A stretch of 64,000 nucleotides of DNA from Marisediminicola senii. GTDB taxonomy: Bacteria; Actinomycetota; Actinomycetes; Actinomycetales; Microbacteriaceae. A program made the translations under genes and the position numbers. The notes beneath the pieces are model-generated. The model did no database searches, was not told where the DNA came from, and was given only the letters and a program-made list of their open reading frames with translations. This document shows, in pieces, positions 26,892 to 35,122 of this stretch. Where the stretch lies: positions 1 through 64,000 of the forward strand of contig NZ_JAALGE010000006.1 of assembly GCF_011057645.1 (NCBI RefSeq), given 5' to 3'. The stretch's first letter is position 1. Every line of letters starts with the position of its first letter.

Positions 26892-27698
26892 TTACAGCCG
26901 GGCGTACTTGGCGCGCGCGAAGCTGTAGATGCCGAACGCGATGAGCCCGGCGCCGACGAGCACCAGGATGATGCTGCCGAACGGCAGTTCGAGGAGCGAC
27001 TTGAGCGCGCCGTCGAGGCCGGTGGCCTGGCTGGGGTCGACGGTGAACGCGGCGACGACCAGCAGGATGCCCACGACGGCGATCGCGATGCCCTTGGCGA
27101 CGTACCCGGCCACGCCGAGTGCCGTGACGGCGGTGCCCGCCGGCTTCGCGGGGATCGAGATGTCCTCCCTGAACTTCTGGGTCACGCCCTTGAACACGAA
27201 GTACCCGCCGATCGCGACGACGGCGAGGCCGAGCAGCGTCAGCAGCAGCACGCCGCCGGGGGCGCCCAGCACGGTCGCACTGAGGCTCTGCGTGTCTCCC
27301 GACGAGCTCGACGAGCCGCCGCTCGCGAACGTGAAGGCCGTGACTCCGACGGCGACGTAGGCCACGGCCTTGCCGAACTCCACCGCGCGGTGCGCCCACT
27401 TGCGCTTCTCCTCCTGGGCGGGCACGAGGATCGCCTCGAACACCTGCCAGAGCGCGAGCGCGAACAGGCCGACCGTGACGACCCAGAGCACGGCGACACC
27501 GCCGGGGGTGCTGGCGAGCTGCCCCAGGGCACCGGACTGGTCGGCGGATCCCGACCCCGAGCCGGTGACGACACCGATGGCGATACCGCCGATGAGCAGG
27601 TGGAGGATGCCATTGACGGCATAGCCGAGCCGCGCGAGCAGTTCGACGTACTTGTTGTTCTCGAGGGACCGCGCCGCCTGGTTCGCTGAGGTGTTCAC
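26892..27698 (-). CDS. DUF1206 integral membrane protein
   Basis: The 268-residue protein has three copies of a two-helix unit, as in DUF1206. Each unit starts with a similar phrase: ELLARLGYAVNGILHLLIGGIAI, RAVEFGKAVAYVAVGVTAFTFA and GTAVTALGVAGYVAKGIAIAVVGILLV. This gives six membrane segments in all. Between helices there are Gly/Ser-rich loops. No catalytic or transport function is established for the family. The protein starts at a GTG and ends in FARAKYARL. Only 20 bp separate its start from the end of the upstream MFS gene, so the two may be co-transcribed. Confidence 0.9.
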   Translation of the reverse strand: MNTSANQAARSLENNKYVELLARLGYAVNGILHLLIGGIAIGVVTGSGSGSADQSGALGQLASTPGGVAVLWVVTVGLFALALWQVFEAILVPAQEEKRKWAHRAVEFGKAVAYVAVGVTAFTFASGGSSSSSGDTQSLSATVLGAPGGVLLLTLLGLAVVAIGGYFVFKGVTQKFREDISIPAKPAGTAVTALGVAGYVAKGIAIAVVGILLVVAAFTVDPSQATGLDGALKSLLELPFGSIILVLVGAGLIAFGIYSFARAKYARL

Positions 27699-27718
27699 GG
27701 CCTCAGCGTAATGCGGGC

Positions 27719-28927
27719 TCAGCTCGGCTGGACGGCGACCGGCTCCGTGTCGGGGCTGGGGCTCGCGTCACGCTCGCGGAGGTCGGGGTGCCACCGCACG
27801 AACACCGTGGGAACGATGAAGCCGACGCCGGCGAATGCGGCGGCGACCCAGAAGCCGCCGACGGGCCCGTTGGCGTCGATGAGGAACCCGGCGAACGCCG
27901 ACCCGATGGCCGCACCGATGAGCTGCCCGGTGCCCGCCCAGCCGTACGCCTCCGCGGTCTCGCTGAACTTGACGCTCGCCGACACGATGGCGAACATCAC
28001 GGCGAGTGCTGGCGCGAGGGTGATGCCGGCGACGAGCAGTGCGGCCGAGAGCGACCAGAAGCCCGAGGCGAAGATCGCCAGGGTCATGCCGATGAACACG
28101 ACGAACATGCGGCGGGAGAGCGCCCACGGCCCGATCGGGATGTGGCCGAACGACAGCCCGCCGACCAGCGATGCGATCGCCCAGATGGCCAGCACGATGC
28201 CGGAGTCCGCCGACCCCTCGCCGAAGCTCGCGACCACGGAAGCCTCGACGGCGGCACATGCCCCGACCAGGAGGAACCCGGTGATGGTCGCCAGCAGCAC
28301 CGGTCGGCGCGCGAGTACCTTGCCGATCGAGCGGCGGCTGCGGGGGATGCGTACCCTGCCCACCTCGGGCGAGGCGATGAACCACGAGCCGCCGCCCACG
28401 AGGAACGCCATCGCGACGAGGATTGCCGTGGTGGTCGAGACCTGGGTGGCGATGAAGGTGGTGACCACGGGAGCCGCGACCCAGATGATCTCCTGGGCCG
28501 ACGCGTCCAGCGAGAACAGCGGGGTGAGCTGGCGCGAGTTGACCATCTTCGGATAGATGGTGCGCACCGCGGGCTGCACGGGCGGGGTGGCGAGGCCGCC
28601 GACCAGGCCGATGAGCATGTACGCCCAGACCGGCAGCACGAGCAGCGCGACCGCGCCCATCGAGATCGCACACACGATGAGGGTGAGCACGAGCACGCGG
28701 CGCATGCCCCAGATGCCCATCCAGCGGCTGGTGAGGGGCCCCGCGACGGCCTGGCCGACGCTGGTGGCCGCGAGAACGAGGCCCGCCGCACCATAGGAGC
28801 CCGTGATGCCCTCGACGTGCAGGAGGTAGGCGAGCGACAGCATCCCATTGGGAAAACGCGCCGTCAGTTGTGCGCCGATGATGCGGGCAACCCCCGGGGT
28901 TCTCAACAGGTCTGCGTAGCTGCTCAC
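27719..28927 (-). CDS. MFS transporter
   Basis: A 402-residue major facilitator with twelve hydrophobic segments and a cytoplasmic linker near residues 190-210 (RIPRSRRSIGKVLARRP). The N-terminus (YADLLRTPGVARIIGAQLTARFPNGMLSLAYLLHV) and the A-motif region (GPLTSRWMGIWGMRRVLVLTL) are typical of actinobacterial MFS exporters annotated as putative drug efflux. Cargo unknown. It starts at GTG with weak ribosome-site signal and is followed by the DUF1206 gene. Its 5' side faces the nrd promoter region. Confidence 0.87.
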   Translation of the reverse strand: MSSYADLLRTPGVARIIGAQLTARFPNGMLSLAYLLHVEGITGSYGAAGLVLAATSVGQAVAGPLTSRWMGIWGMRRVLVLTLIVCAISMGAVALLVLPVWAYMLIGLVGGLATPPVQPAVRTIYPKMVNSRQLTPLFSLDASAQEIIWVAAPVVTTFIATQVSTTTAILVAMAFLVGGGSWFIASPEVGRVRIPRSRRSIGKVLARRPVLLATITGFLLVGACAAVEASVVASFGEGSADSGIVLAIWAIASLVGGLSFGHIPIGPWALSRRMFVVFIGMTLAIFASGFWSLSAALLVAGITLAPALAVMFAIVSASVKFSETAEAYGWAGTGQLIGAAIGSAFAGFLIDANGPVGGFWVAAAFAGVGFIVPTVFVRWHPDLRERDASPSPDTEPVAVQPS

Positions 28928-29004
28928 GAGGGTTCAGCCTAGCTGTGGCGGGGGCTCCGCGGAGTGTCGGCGGTGGACCCTAGCCTGTGCATAAGTCCGC
29001 GAAC

Positions 29005-29024
29005 TTATACACACCTGTGGATGA
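29005..29024. promoter_or_regulatory. Pair of DnaA-box-like 9-mers upstream of nrdA
   Basis: TTATACACA (29005-29013) and, on the other strand, TCATCCACA (29016-29024) each differ by one base from the E. coli DnaA box TTATCCACA. They are inverted and adjacent to the NrdR boxes. DnaA control of nrd genes is known in E. coli; here it is only suggested by sequence. A separate inverted repeat ATAAGT-N6-ACTTAT (28991-29008) overlaps the first box. Confidence 0.4.
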
Positions 29025-29029
29025 CACGC

Positions 29030-29077
29030 CCACTACATATTGCGATGCAAGATTGTCAGAGGGCCCGTATATAGTGA
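29030..29077 (+). promoter_or_regulatory. Tandem NrdR boxes at the nrdA promoter
   Basis: Box 1 (29030-29045, CCACTACATATTGCGA) fits the NrdR consensus acaCwATATaTwGtgt at nearly all positions. Box 2 (29062-29077) has a good right half (TATATAGTG) and a degenerate left half. They are 32 bp apart start to start, the phasing typical of paired NrdR boxes. TATAGT at 29070-29075 inside box 2 could be the -10 element, so NrdR with dATP/ATP would block the promoter. The remaining ~130-nt leader up to the nrdA start holds no recognised riboswitch. Confidence 0.75.
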
Positions 29078-29209
29078 TTGAACTGTCCAACCGCAGCTGT
29101 CGGTTTGGGGGGCAGAACCAGGTGCGGCCGCGTTTTACCGGCGTCGCCGGTGCCTGCAACTGATTTCACTGAACTGTTTAAAACCGGGGACGCAAGGGAG
29201 TTATTTTTC

Positions 29210-31696
29210 GTGGCAATTACCGTAGTGAAGCGCAATGGCGAACGAGAGCCATACGACGCCAACAAGATCAACCTCGCCATCGAGCACGCGAGCGCTGGCC
29301 TCGACGGCAACATCGCCTGGGTCACCCAGATCGCGTCCGAGCTCGAGATCACCCTCTTCGACGGTATCTCCACCCAGCAGCTCGACGAGGCCGTCATCCA
29401 GGTCGCCCTGCAGAACGTCAAGGACGACCCGGCCTTCGACACGGTCGCCGCGCGACTGCTCCTCAAGACCATCTACAAGCGCGTGCTCGGAGACTACGAG
29501 ACCGCCGACGAACTCAAGTCGCTGCACGCGGCACACTTCGCCATCAACATCACCCGCGGGGTCGAGGAGAAGCTCCTCGACCCCCGCCTGATCGAGATGT
29601 TCGACCTCGACGTGCTCGCGGCCGCCCTCGACCCGGTGCACGACGACCTGCTCAAGTACATCGGCGTCGTCACGCTCAACAACCGGTACGGCATCAAGGG
29701 CCGCAACGGCGACGCCCTCGAGGTTCCCCAGTACTTCTGGATGCGCATCGCCATGGGCCTGTCGCTCAACGAGGCCAACCCGACCGCCCAGGCGATCGTC
29801 TTCTACGAGAAGATGGCCAAGCTCGAGTACCTCGCCGCCGGCTCCACGCTCGTCAACGCCGGAACGATCTACCCGCAGCTCGCGAACTGCTTCGTCATGG
29901 AGATGCAGGACGACATCGAGCACATCGCGAAGACCACCCGCGATGTCATGTGGCTGACCAAGGGAACCGGCGGCATCGGCCTCTCGGTCACCAAGCTGCG
30001 CGCCCAGGGCTCGCCCATCCGGTCGAACAACACGTCGTCCACCGGGCCGATCCCGTTCATGCACACCATCGACTCGATCCTGCGCGCGGTCAGCCGCGGC
30101 GGCAAGAAGTTCGGTGCCCTCTGCTTCTACATGGAGAACTGGCACCTCGACTTTCCCGAGTTCCTCGACCTCCGCCAGAACTCCGGCGACCCGTACCGCC
30201 GCACCCGCACCGCCAACACCGCGGTATGGATCAGCGACGAGTTCATGAAGCGCGTGCAGAACGACCAGGACTGGTACCTGTTCGACCCGCTCGAGGTCTC
30301 CGACCTCAACGAGCTCTACGGCAAGGAGTTCAGCGCCCGTTACGCCGAGTACGTCGCCCTCGCCGACGCCGGCAAGCTGCGCATGTTCAAGCGCATCAAG
30401 GCGCGCGAGCAGTTCAAGTCGATTCTCATCTCGCTCCAGACCACCTCGCACCCGTGGCTCACCTGGAAGGACACGATCAACAACCGTGCCCTGAACAACA
30501 ACACGGGCACCATCCACCTGTCGAACCTCTGCACCGAGATCACCCTCCCGCAGGACGAAGACAACGTGTCGGTCTGCAACCTCGCGTCGATCAACCTGTC
30601 GCAGCACCTCTCTACGGTCGACGGTCGCCTCACGGTGGACTACGCGAAGATCGCGGAGAGCGCGCGCCTCGCCGTGCGCCAGCTCGACAACCTCATCGAC
30701 ATCACCCGCTCGTCGGTCAAGGAGGCGGACTTCTCGAACGAGCAGAACCGCGCCGTCGGCCTCGGCGTCATGGGCTTCACCGACGTGGTCGAGCGCCTCG
30801 GCGTCAGCTACGAGAGCGAAGAGTCGTACGACCTGATCGACGAGATCATGGAGCACGTCTCCTACGCGGCCATCGACGAGAGCGCCAACCTCGCCCGTGA
30901 GCGCGGCTCGTACGCGAACTTCGAGGGCTCCGGCTGGTCGAAGGGCATGGTGCCGCTCGACAGCATCGCGCTCACCGAGGCAGACCGTGGCATCCCCGTC
31001 GCCGTCAACCGCACCACCCGCCTCGACTGGGATGCCCTGCGCACCAAGGTCGCCGGCGGAATGCGCAACGCGACCCTGATGGCGATCGCCCCGACCGCGT
31101 CGATCGGCCTCGTCGCCGGCACCACCCCCGGCCTCGACCCGCAGTTCTCGCAGATCTTCAGCCGCGCCACCTCGAACGGCAAGTTCCTCGAGGTGAACCG
31201 CAACCTGGTCACCGATCTGCAGAAGCTCGGCATCTGGGACTCGACCCGCGAGACGATCCTGCGCAGCCAGGGCGACATCCAGAACATCGACTCGATCCCC
31301 GACCACGTCAAGGCCACGTACAAGACGAGCTTCCAGCTCTCGCCGTACGCGTTCCTCGAGGTCGCGGCCCGTGCGCAGAAGTGGATCGACCAGGCCATCA
31401 GCCGCAACATGTACCTCGAGACGCGCGACCTCGGCGACATGATGGACATCTACATGGGAGCGTGGGAGCGCGGCGTCAAGACGACGTACTACCTGCACAT
31501 GAAGCCCCGGCACACGGCAGAGCAGTCCACCGTCAAGGTCAACAAGGCGGAGGGACTCGGTTCGGGTGCCAAGCGCGGCTTCGGCGCCCCGTCGGCGGCC
31601 ACGGTCGTGCCCGTTCCCGCCGAGCAGGCCGCGGCACCGGCATCCGCACCCCGCAAGGGTTTCGGGTTCGGCGGAGTCTCGAAGGGTGACAGCTGA
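29210..31696 (+). CDS. nrdA: Ribonucleoside-diphosphate reductase, alpha subunit (class I), lacking the C-terminal Cys pair
   Basis: From the GTG that follows AGGGAG, the large subunit is 828 residues. An ATP-cone fills residues ~1-95 (VVKRNGEREPYDANKINLAIEHAS), giving allosteric on/off control. The barrel has the redox pair Cys227 (LANCFVM) and Cys456 (SVCNLAS), and the radical site Asn439-Cys441-Glu443 (SNLCTEI). PTASIGLVAGTTPGLDP is also present. The C-terminus (GAKRGFG...PRKGFGFGGVSKGDS) is flexible but contains no Cys, although class I enzymes need a C-terminal CxxC or CxxxxC to re-reduce the active site. A CxxC tail is encoded by the next, 1-bp-overlapping gene. The pair with NrdB forms deoxynucleotides. 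Confidence 0.95.
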   Translation: MAITVVKRNGEREPYDANKINLAIEHASAGLDGNIAWVTQIASELEITLFDGISTQQLDEAVIQVALQNVKDDPAFDTVAARLLLKTIYKRVLGDYETADELKSLHAAHFAINITRGVEEKLLDPRLIEMFDLDVLAAALDPVHDDLLKYIGVVTLNNRYGIKGRNGDALEVPQYFWMRIAMGLSLNEANPTAQAIVFYEKMAKLEYLAAGSTLVNAGTIYPQLANCFVMEMQDDIEHIAKTTRDVMWLTKGTGGIGLSVTKLRAQGSPIRSNNTSSTGPIPFMHTIDSILRAVSRGGKKFGALCFYMENWHLDFPEFLDLRQNSGDPYRRTRTANTAVWISDEFMKRVQNDQDWYLFDPLEVSDLNELYGKEFSARYAEYVALADAGKLRMFKRIKAREQFKSILISLQTTSHPWLTWKDTINNRALNNNTGTIHLSNLCTEITLPQDEDNVSVCNLASINLSQHLSTVDGRLTVDYAKIAESARLAVRQLDNLIDITRSSVKEADFSNEQNRAVGLGVMGFTDVVERLGVSYESEESYDLIDEIMEHVSYAAIDESANLARERGSYANFEGSGWSKGMVPLDSIALTEADRGIPVAVNRTTRLDWDALRTKVAGGMRNATLMAIAPTASIGLVAGTTPGLDPQFSQIFSRATSNGKFLEVNRNLVTDLQKLGIWDSTRETILRSQGDIQNIDSIPDHVKATYKTSFQLSPYAFLEVAARAQKWIDQAISRNMYLETRDLGDMMDIYMGAWERGVKTTYYLHMKPRHTAEQSTVKVNKAEGLGSGAKRGFGAPSAATVVPVPAEQAAAPASAPRKGFGFGGVSKGDS

Positions 31697-31869
31697 TGGG
31701 AACCCTGACTTACACGGAGCAGGCCTTCGCCGGGCAGACGTCCACCTTCGACGGGCACACTGAGGTGGAGGGCGACACCGTTGAGGTGGCTCCGTTCGAG
31801 GCGGCTCCGTTCGAATACTTCGTACCGGTCGACCCGATGGACGACCTGCAGTGCGACAGCTGCCAGTAG
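31696..31869 (+). CDS. Stand-alone NrdA-type CxxC redox tail, 57 aa
   Basis: A 57-codon gene whose ATG overlaps the nrdA stop (TGATG), with AAGGG 9 bases upstream. The product starts MGTLTYTEQAFAG, is acidic, and ends PVDPMDDLQCDSCQ. The final CDSCQ (Cys53, Cys56) looks like the redox tail normally found at the C-terminus of class I NrdA, which nrdA here lacks. It is in a different frame from nrdA. That frame has a TGA at 31687-31689 upstream and no slippery sequence, so coupled re-initiation, not frameshifting, is the likely expression mode. Either the tail works in trans as a small dithiol shuttle, or a sequencing or evolutionary frameshift has split nrdA. Confidence 0.7.
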   Translation: MGTLTYTEQAFAGQTSTFDGHTEVEGDTVEVAPFEAAPFEYFVPVDPMDDLQCDSCQ

Positions 31870-31934
31870 GCGGCCACCCGTGACTCCGCTCCAGACTTTT
31901 CATCTTCGAACAGCGACAAGAGAGAACTAAGACA

Positions 31935-32927
31935 ATGGGTATTCTCGGCACCGGCCTGCAAGAGGGCCTCCTGCTCAAGCCAATCCGCTACCAGTGGGCC
32001 ATGGACCTGTACGACCAGGCCGTCGCCAACACCTGGTTCCCGAACGAGATCCAGCTCGGCGAGGACATCGCCGACTTCAAGAAGATGACCGACGAGGAAC
32101 GTCACGCCGTCACCTTCTTGATGAGCTACTTCAACCCGAACGAACTGTTGGTCAACAAGGCCCTCGCGTTCGGCGTCTACCCCTACATCAACGCGGCGGA
32201 GTGCAGCCTGTACCTCGCGAAGCAGATGTGGGAAGAAGCCAACCACTGCATGTCGTTCGAGTACGTGCTCGAGACCTTCCCGATCGACCGTGAGGCCGCG
32301 TACAACTCGCACGTCGACATCCCGTCGATGGCCCGCAAGGAAGAGTTCGAGGTGCGCTACATCAAGCGCATGACCGAGCAGACCCTCGACATCACCACCA
32401 CCGAGGGCAAGAAGGACTTCGTTCGCAACCTCGTTGCGTACAACGTCATCCTCGAGGGCATCTGGTTCTACTCGGGCTTCATGGTCGCCCTGTCGTTCCG
32501 CCAGCGCAACCTGCTGCGCAACTTCGGTTCGCTCATGGACTGGGTCGTTCGCGACGAGAGCCTGCACCTCAAGTTCGGAATCAACCTCATCCTGACCGTG
32601 CTCGAGGAGAACCCCGACCTGCAGACGGAGGAGTTCGCCGCCGAGATCAAGCAGATGATCCTCGACGCCGTCGAGATGGAGGAGCAGTACAACCACGACC
32701 TGCTCCCCGGCGGAATCCTCGGCCTCAACGCGACGTACATCAACCAGTACGTCAAGTACCTGGCCGACCGTCGCCTCGAGGAGCTCGGCTTCGAAGCACA
32801 CTACAACGTGTCGAACCCGGCGAAGTGGATGGCTGCGGCGAACGACACCCTGCAGCTGGTCAACTTCTTCGAGTCGACCAACACGTCGTACGAGTCGAAC
32901 GCCTCGGCCACCGTCGGCGCCAAGTAG
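31935..32927 (+). CDS. nrdB: Ribonucleotide reductase beta subunit, class Ic type
   Basis: A 330-residue R2 protein with metal ligands Glu70, Glu101, His104, Glu174, Glu208 and His211. The first ligand is Glu rather than the Asp of E. coli, and the radical Tyr position is Phe108 (EANHCMSF). The spacings (31, 3, 7, 73, 107 and 110 from Glu70 or Glu101) equal those I know for Chlamydia trachomatis R2c (E89, E120, H123, F127, E193, E227, H230). It is thus predicted to use a Mn/Fe cofactor without a tyrosyl radical. The C-terminus (NFFESTN...) would bind NrdA. It lies 65 bp after the tail gene and before a hairpin terminator. Confidence 0.95.
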   Translation: MGILGTGLQEGLLLKPIRYQWAMDLYDQAVANTWFPNEIQLGEDIADFKKMTDEERHAVTFLMSYFNPNELLVNKALAFGVYPYINAAECSLYLAKQMWEEANHCMSFEYVLETFPIDREAAYNSHVDIPSMARKEEFEVRYIKRMTEQTLDITTTEGKKDFVRNLVAYNVILEGIWFYSGFMVALSFRQRNLLRNFGSLMDWVVRDESLHLKFGINLILTVLEENPDLQTEEFAAEIKQMILDAVEMEEQYNHDLLPGGILGLNATYINQYVKYLADRRLEELGFEAHYNVSNPAKWMAAANDTLQLVNFFESTNTSYESNASATVGAK

Positions 32928-32950
32928 TCACCAGCACTCCGTAGTATCCG

Positions 32951-32987
32951 GATGGCGGGCCCGCGCACAGCGCGGCCCGCCATCTTT
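32951..32987 (+). terminator. Terminator of the nrd operon
   Basis: The arm GATGGCGGGCCCGCGC pairs with GCGCGGCCCGCCATC with one bulged C and an ACA-type loop, followed by TTT. It starts 23 bp after the nrdB stop. Confidence 0.88.
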
Positions 32988-33037
32988 CGCGTCCCGAGGG
33001 TTTGCCCCTCCCACCTGCAACAGAACGATTCGAGAAC

Positions 33038-33520
33038 GTGACCATCAGAACCATCCGCGTGCCGTGGACAGATCCGCGCGCCGTCGCACTGCGCGAACTC
33101 ATGGACCGCGAGATCGTCGAGCGCTACACCGGCCGCCACGACGACGACCCCGACTTCGCCTCGAAGGCCGCCGTCGCCTTCGCGCTCGACCCGGCCGACG
33201 TCGTCGCCGTCGTGCTCGGCATCGACGATGCCGGCGAGGCCGTCGCGCACGCCGCGCTGCGCCGCCTGGCCGGCCGCTACGAGGTCAAGCGCGTGATCGT
33301 GCTGCCGCAGGCTCGCGGCGCCGGCGTCGGCCGCCTCATGATGGCCGCGATCGAAGAGGCCGCGCGCGAGTGCGGTGCGGATTCCGTCATCCTGCAGACC
33401 GGCGACCGGCAGCCCGACGCGGTCGCGCTGTACTCCCGCATCGGCTACCGCCCCATCCCGGTCTACGAGCCGTACCGCGCCGTGACCAACTCGATGTGCT
33501 TCGAGAAGCAGCTGGCCTGA
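33038..33520 (+). CDS. GNAT family N-acetyltransferase
   Basis: The product is 160 residues from this GTG. A TTG at 33002 would add 12 residues, but its AG-rich sequence is too close. The acetyl-CoA-binding motif is VKRVIVLPQARGAGVGRLMMAAIEEAARECG, with the R/Q-x-x-G-x-G/A pattern AGVGR. The C-terminal DAVALYSRIGYRPIPVYEPY is typical of small-molecule acetyltransferases. Early residues (REIVERYTGRHDDDPDF) are common in actinobacterial GNATs. Acceptor unknown. It ends 4 bp from the convergent fumarylacetoacetase-family gene. Confidence 0.85.
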   Translation: MTIRTIRVPWTDPRAVALRELMDREIVERYTGRHDDDPDFASKAAVAFALDPADVVAVVLGIDDAGEAVAHAALRRLAGRYEVKRVIVLPQARGAGVGRLMMAAIEEAARECGADSVILQTGDRQPDAVALYSRIGYRPIPVYEPYRAVTNSMCFEKQLA

Positions 33521-33524
33521 CCCG

Positions 33525-34349
33525 TCACGAGTCGGCGATCACCGGCGTGCGCAGAATGCCGAGTCTCTCGACCTCGACCTCGACCACATCGCCGGGGCCG
33601 AGGAGTACCGGGGGAGTTTGGGTGTAGCCGACCCCCTCGGGGGTGCCTGTCACGAGGATGTCGCCGGGGTTGAGGGTCATCGTGCGACTTACGAGCGCTA
33701 GCACGGAACCCAGCTCGAAGATCATGTCGCGGCTGTTGCCATCCTGCATTACTTCGCCGTTAACTCGGCAGGTCACCCTGAGGCCATCGCGCAGGTCGCC
33801 CACCTCGTCCGCAGTCACCAGGTCGCCGATCGGGCCAGATGCGTCGGCGTTCTTGCCGAGGGTCCACTGCGCGGTCAACTTTTGCGCGCGCCGCGCGCTG
33901 AGGTCGTTGAACGTCGCATACCCAACTACGGCCGCCCGCGCCTCGTCGGCATCGGCGTTCTTCAGCGGCGCTCCGACGAAGGCTGCGATCTCTGCTTCCC
34001 AATCCAGCCCGTCCTCGTCGATGGGAACCGTCGTCGGGGCGCCATCCACGGTGAGCGACGCCGTCCACCGGCCGAAGATGAGCGGGTAGTCCGGCACGCC
34101 GAAGGAACCCTCTGCTGCGTGAGCGCGGTAGTTCAGGCCGAGGCAGAGCACCCGAGCCGAGGGGAGCACGGGCGGGACCAGGGTTACCGACTCCGCGGCC
34201 ATTCGTTCGGCAATATCGGGTGCCCGGGCGACCCAGCCCGCTGGATCCGTCCAGAAGGTGTCGACGGCGCAGAGCGGTATGAGTCCGTCGGGCGCACGCG
34301 CCGCGATCTCGACGCCGTTCGGCGCCTGGTACCCGACGATCCTCACCAT
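33525..34349 (-). CDS. Fumarylacetoacetate hydrolase family protein
   Basis: A 274-residue member of the FAH superfamily, which cleaves or hydrates 2-oxo acids such as fumarylpyruvate, acylpyruvates or 2-hydroxypentadienoate. The N-terminal domain (about 1-65) precedes the core with LCLGLNYRAHAAE near residue 69, the metal-ligand region TVPIDEDGLDWEAEIAAFVG near 115, and the closing GDILVTGTPEGVGYTQTPPVLLGPGD. The Glu and Asp ligands for Mg2+ are in DWEAEIA and the AFND-like segment ATFNDLSAR. A strong GAGGGAG precedes the ATG. It diverges from the GntR gene and probably belongs to the same regulon. Confidence 0.9.
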   Translation of the reverse strand: MVRIVGYQAPNGVEIAARAPDGLIPLCAVDTFWTDPAGWVARAPDIAERMAAESVTLVPPVLPSARVLCLGLNYRAHAAEGSFGVPDYPLIFGRWTASLTVDGAPTTVPIDEDGLDWEAEIAAFVGAPLKNADADEARAAVVGYATFNDLSARRAQKLTAQWTLGKNADASGPIGDLVTADEVGDLRDGLRVTCRVNGEVMQDGNSRDMIFELGSVLALVSRTMTLNPGDILVTGTPEGVGYTQTPPVLLGPGDVVEVEVERLGILRTPVIADS

Positions 34350-34426
34350 GCACTCCCTCGACTAAACATGCGAACCTTTCGGACTATTCTATGGCCGCAG
34401 CGAGCTCGCCGTGTTAGGTTTCGGGA

Positions 34427-35122
34427 ATGGCCACCACAGCTCCGCCGACGCGCGCGCAGGCCTTGCTCGAACGCATCGAGTCGTCGATAGTCGAGCGCGG
34501 ACTCACGAGAGGCGACGCTCTCGGAACGTTGGAGCACTGGCGTGCAGAATCGGGATTCGCTCGAGCCACGGTGAGCGAGGCCGTGCGGATTCTTGTCGAC
34601 CGCGGTGCGGTCGAGATCCGACCCGGCCGCGGCGGCGGCATCTTCGTGGCCGAGGTGGGGCCCGTCGTTCGATTGCGCCACACCCTGCTCTCCGTACACG
34701 GAGAGGCGTCGACCGTCGCTGACGCGATAGCCATTCGAGAGGCCCTCGAGCCCCTCCTGGTCGAAGACGCGACCCGACACCGTAGCGCGCGGCAACTGCG
34801 CGGCCTGACCAGAGCGCTAGAAGCCCTTGCAGCGGCGCGCGGTGATCGCGACGAGTTTCTCCGCGCGAACTGGGAACTACACGTGGCGATCGCCGGCATC
34901 ACCCCGAACGAGATGCTGTCTGCGGTGTATCTCACGATGCTCGGCATCATCAACGAGCGGTCCGAGAGCGCGACGGGCCAACCCGGCGAAGACGAGGCTG
35001 CTTACATCGGCCACCGCATCGCCGTGCACCGCGAGCTCGTCGCGGCGATCGCCGAGGGCGACGTGCAGCGGGCCAGGCTCGCCGTGCTCGCGCACGCGGC
35101 CGAGCCGACGGCCGGCGAATGA
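34427..35122 (+). CDS. GntR/FadR-type transcriptional regulator
   Basis: A 231-residue regulator with an N-terminal winged helix (about 10-75), with recognition region FARATVSEAVRILVDRGAVEIRPGRGGGIFVAE, and an all-helical FCD ligand domain (about 90-225). In such domains Asp and His residues (here WELHVAIAGI and the later YIGHRIAVHRELVAAIAEGD) hold a metal and bind an organic acid. It diverges from the FAH gene and overlaps the downstream amidohydrolase by 4 bp. It is a likely local repressor released by the pathway acid. The palindrome GCGAGCTCGC at 34400-34409 just upstream is a possible site. Confidence 0.9.
   Translation: MATTAPPTRAQALLERIESSIVERGLTRGDALGTLEHWRAESGFARATVSEAVRILVDRGAVEIRPGRGGGIFVAEVGPVVRLRHTLLSVHGEASTVADAIAIREALEPLLVEDATRHRSARQLRGLTRALEALAAARGDRDEFLRANWELHVAIAGITPNEMLSAVYLTMLGIINERSESATGQPGEDEAAYIGHRIAVHRELVAAIAEGDVQRARLAVLAHAAEPTAGE

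Noticed and set aside
29078-29209. Adenosylcobalamin riboswitch in the nrdA leader.
   Set aside because: No B12 box or matching conserved core was seen; NrdR boxes already account for control.
31680-31700. Programmed -1 frameshift joining nrdA to the CxxC tail.
   Set aside because: The tail frame has a TGA at 31687-31689, leaving only a few bases for slippage, and no slippery heptamer is present. Coupled re-initiation explains the layout better.
29201-31978. A 925-codon minus-strand frame opposite nrdA.
   Set aside because: nrdA has all class I motifs on plus. The antisense product is low-complexity Asp/Val/Arg-rich without domain features.
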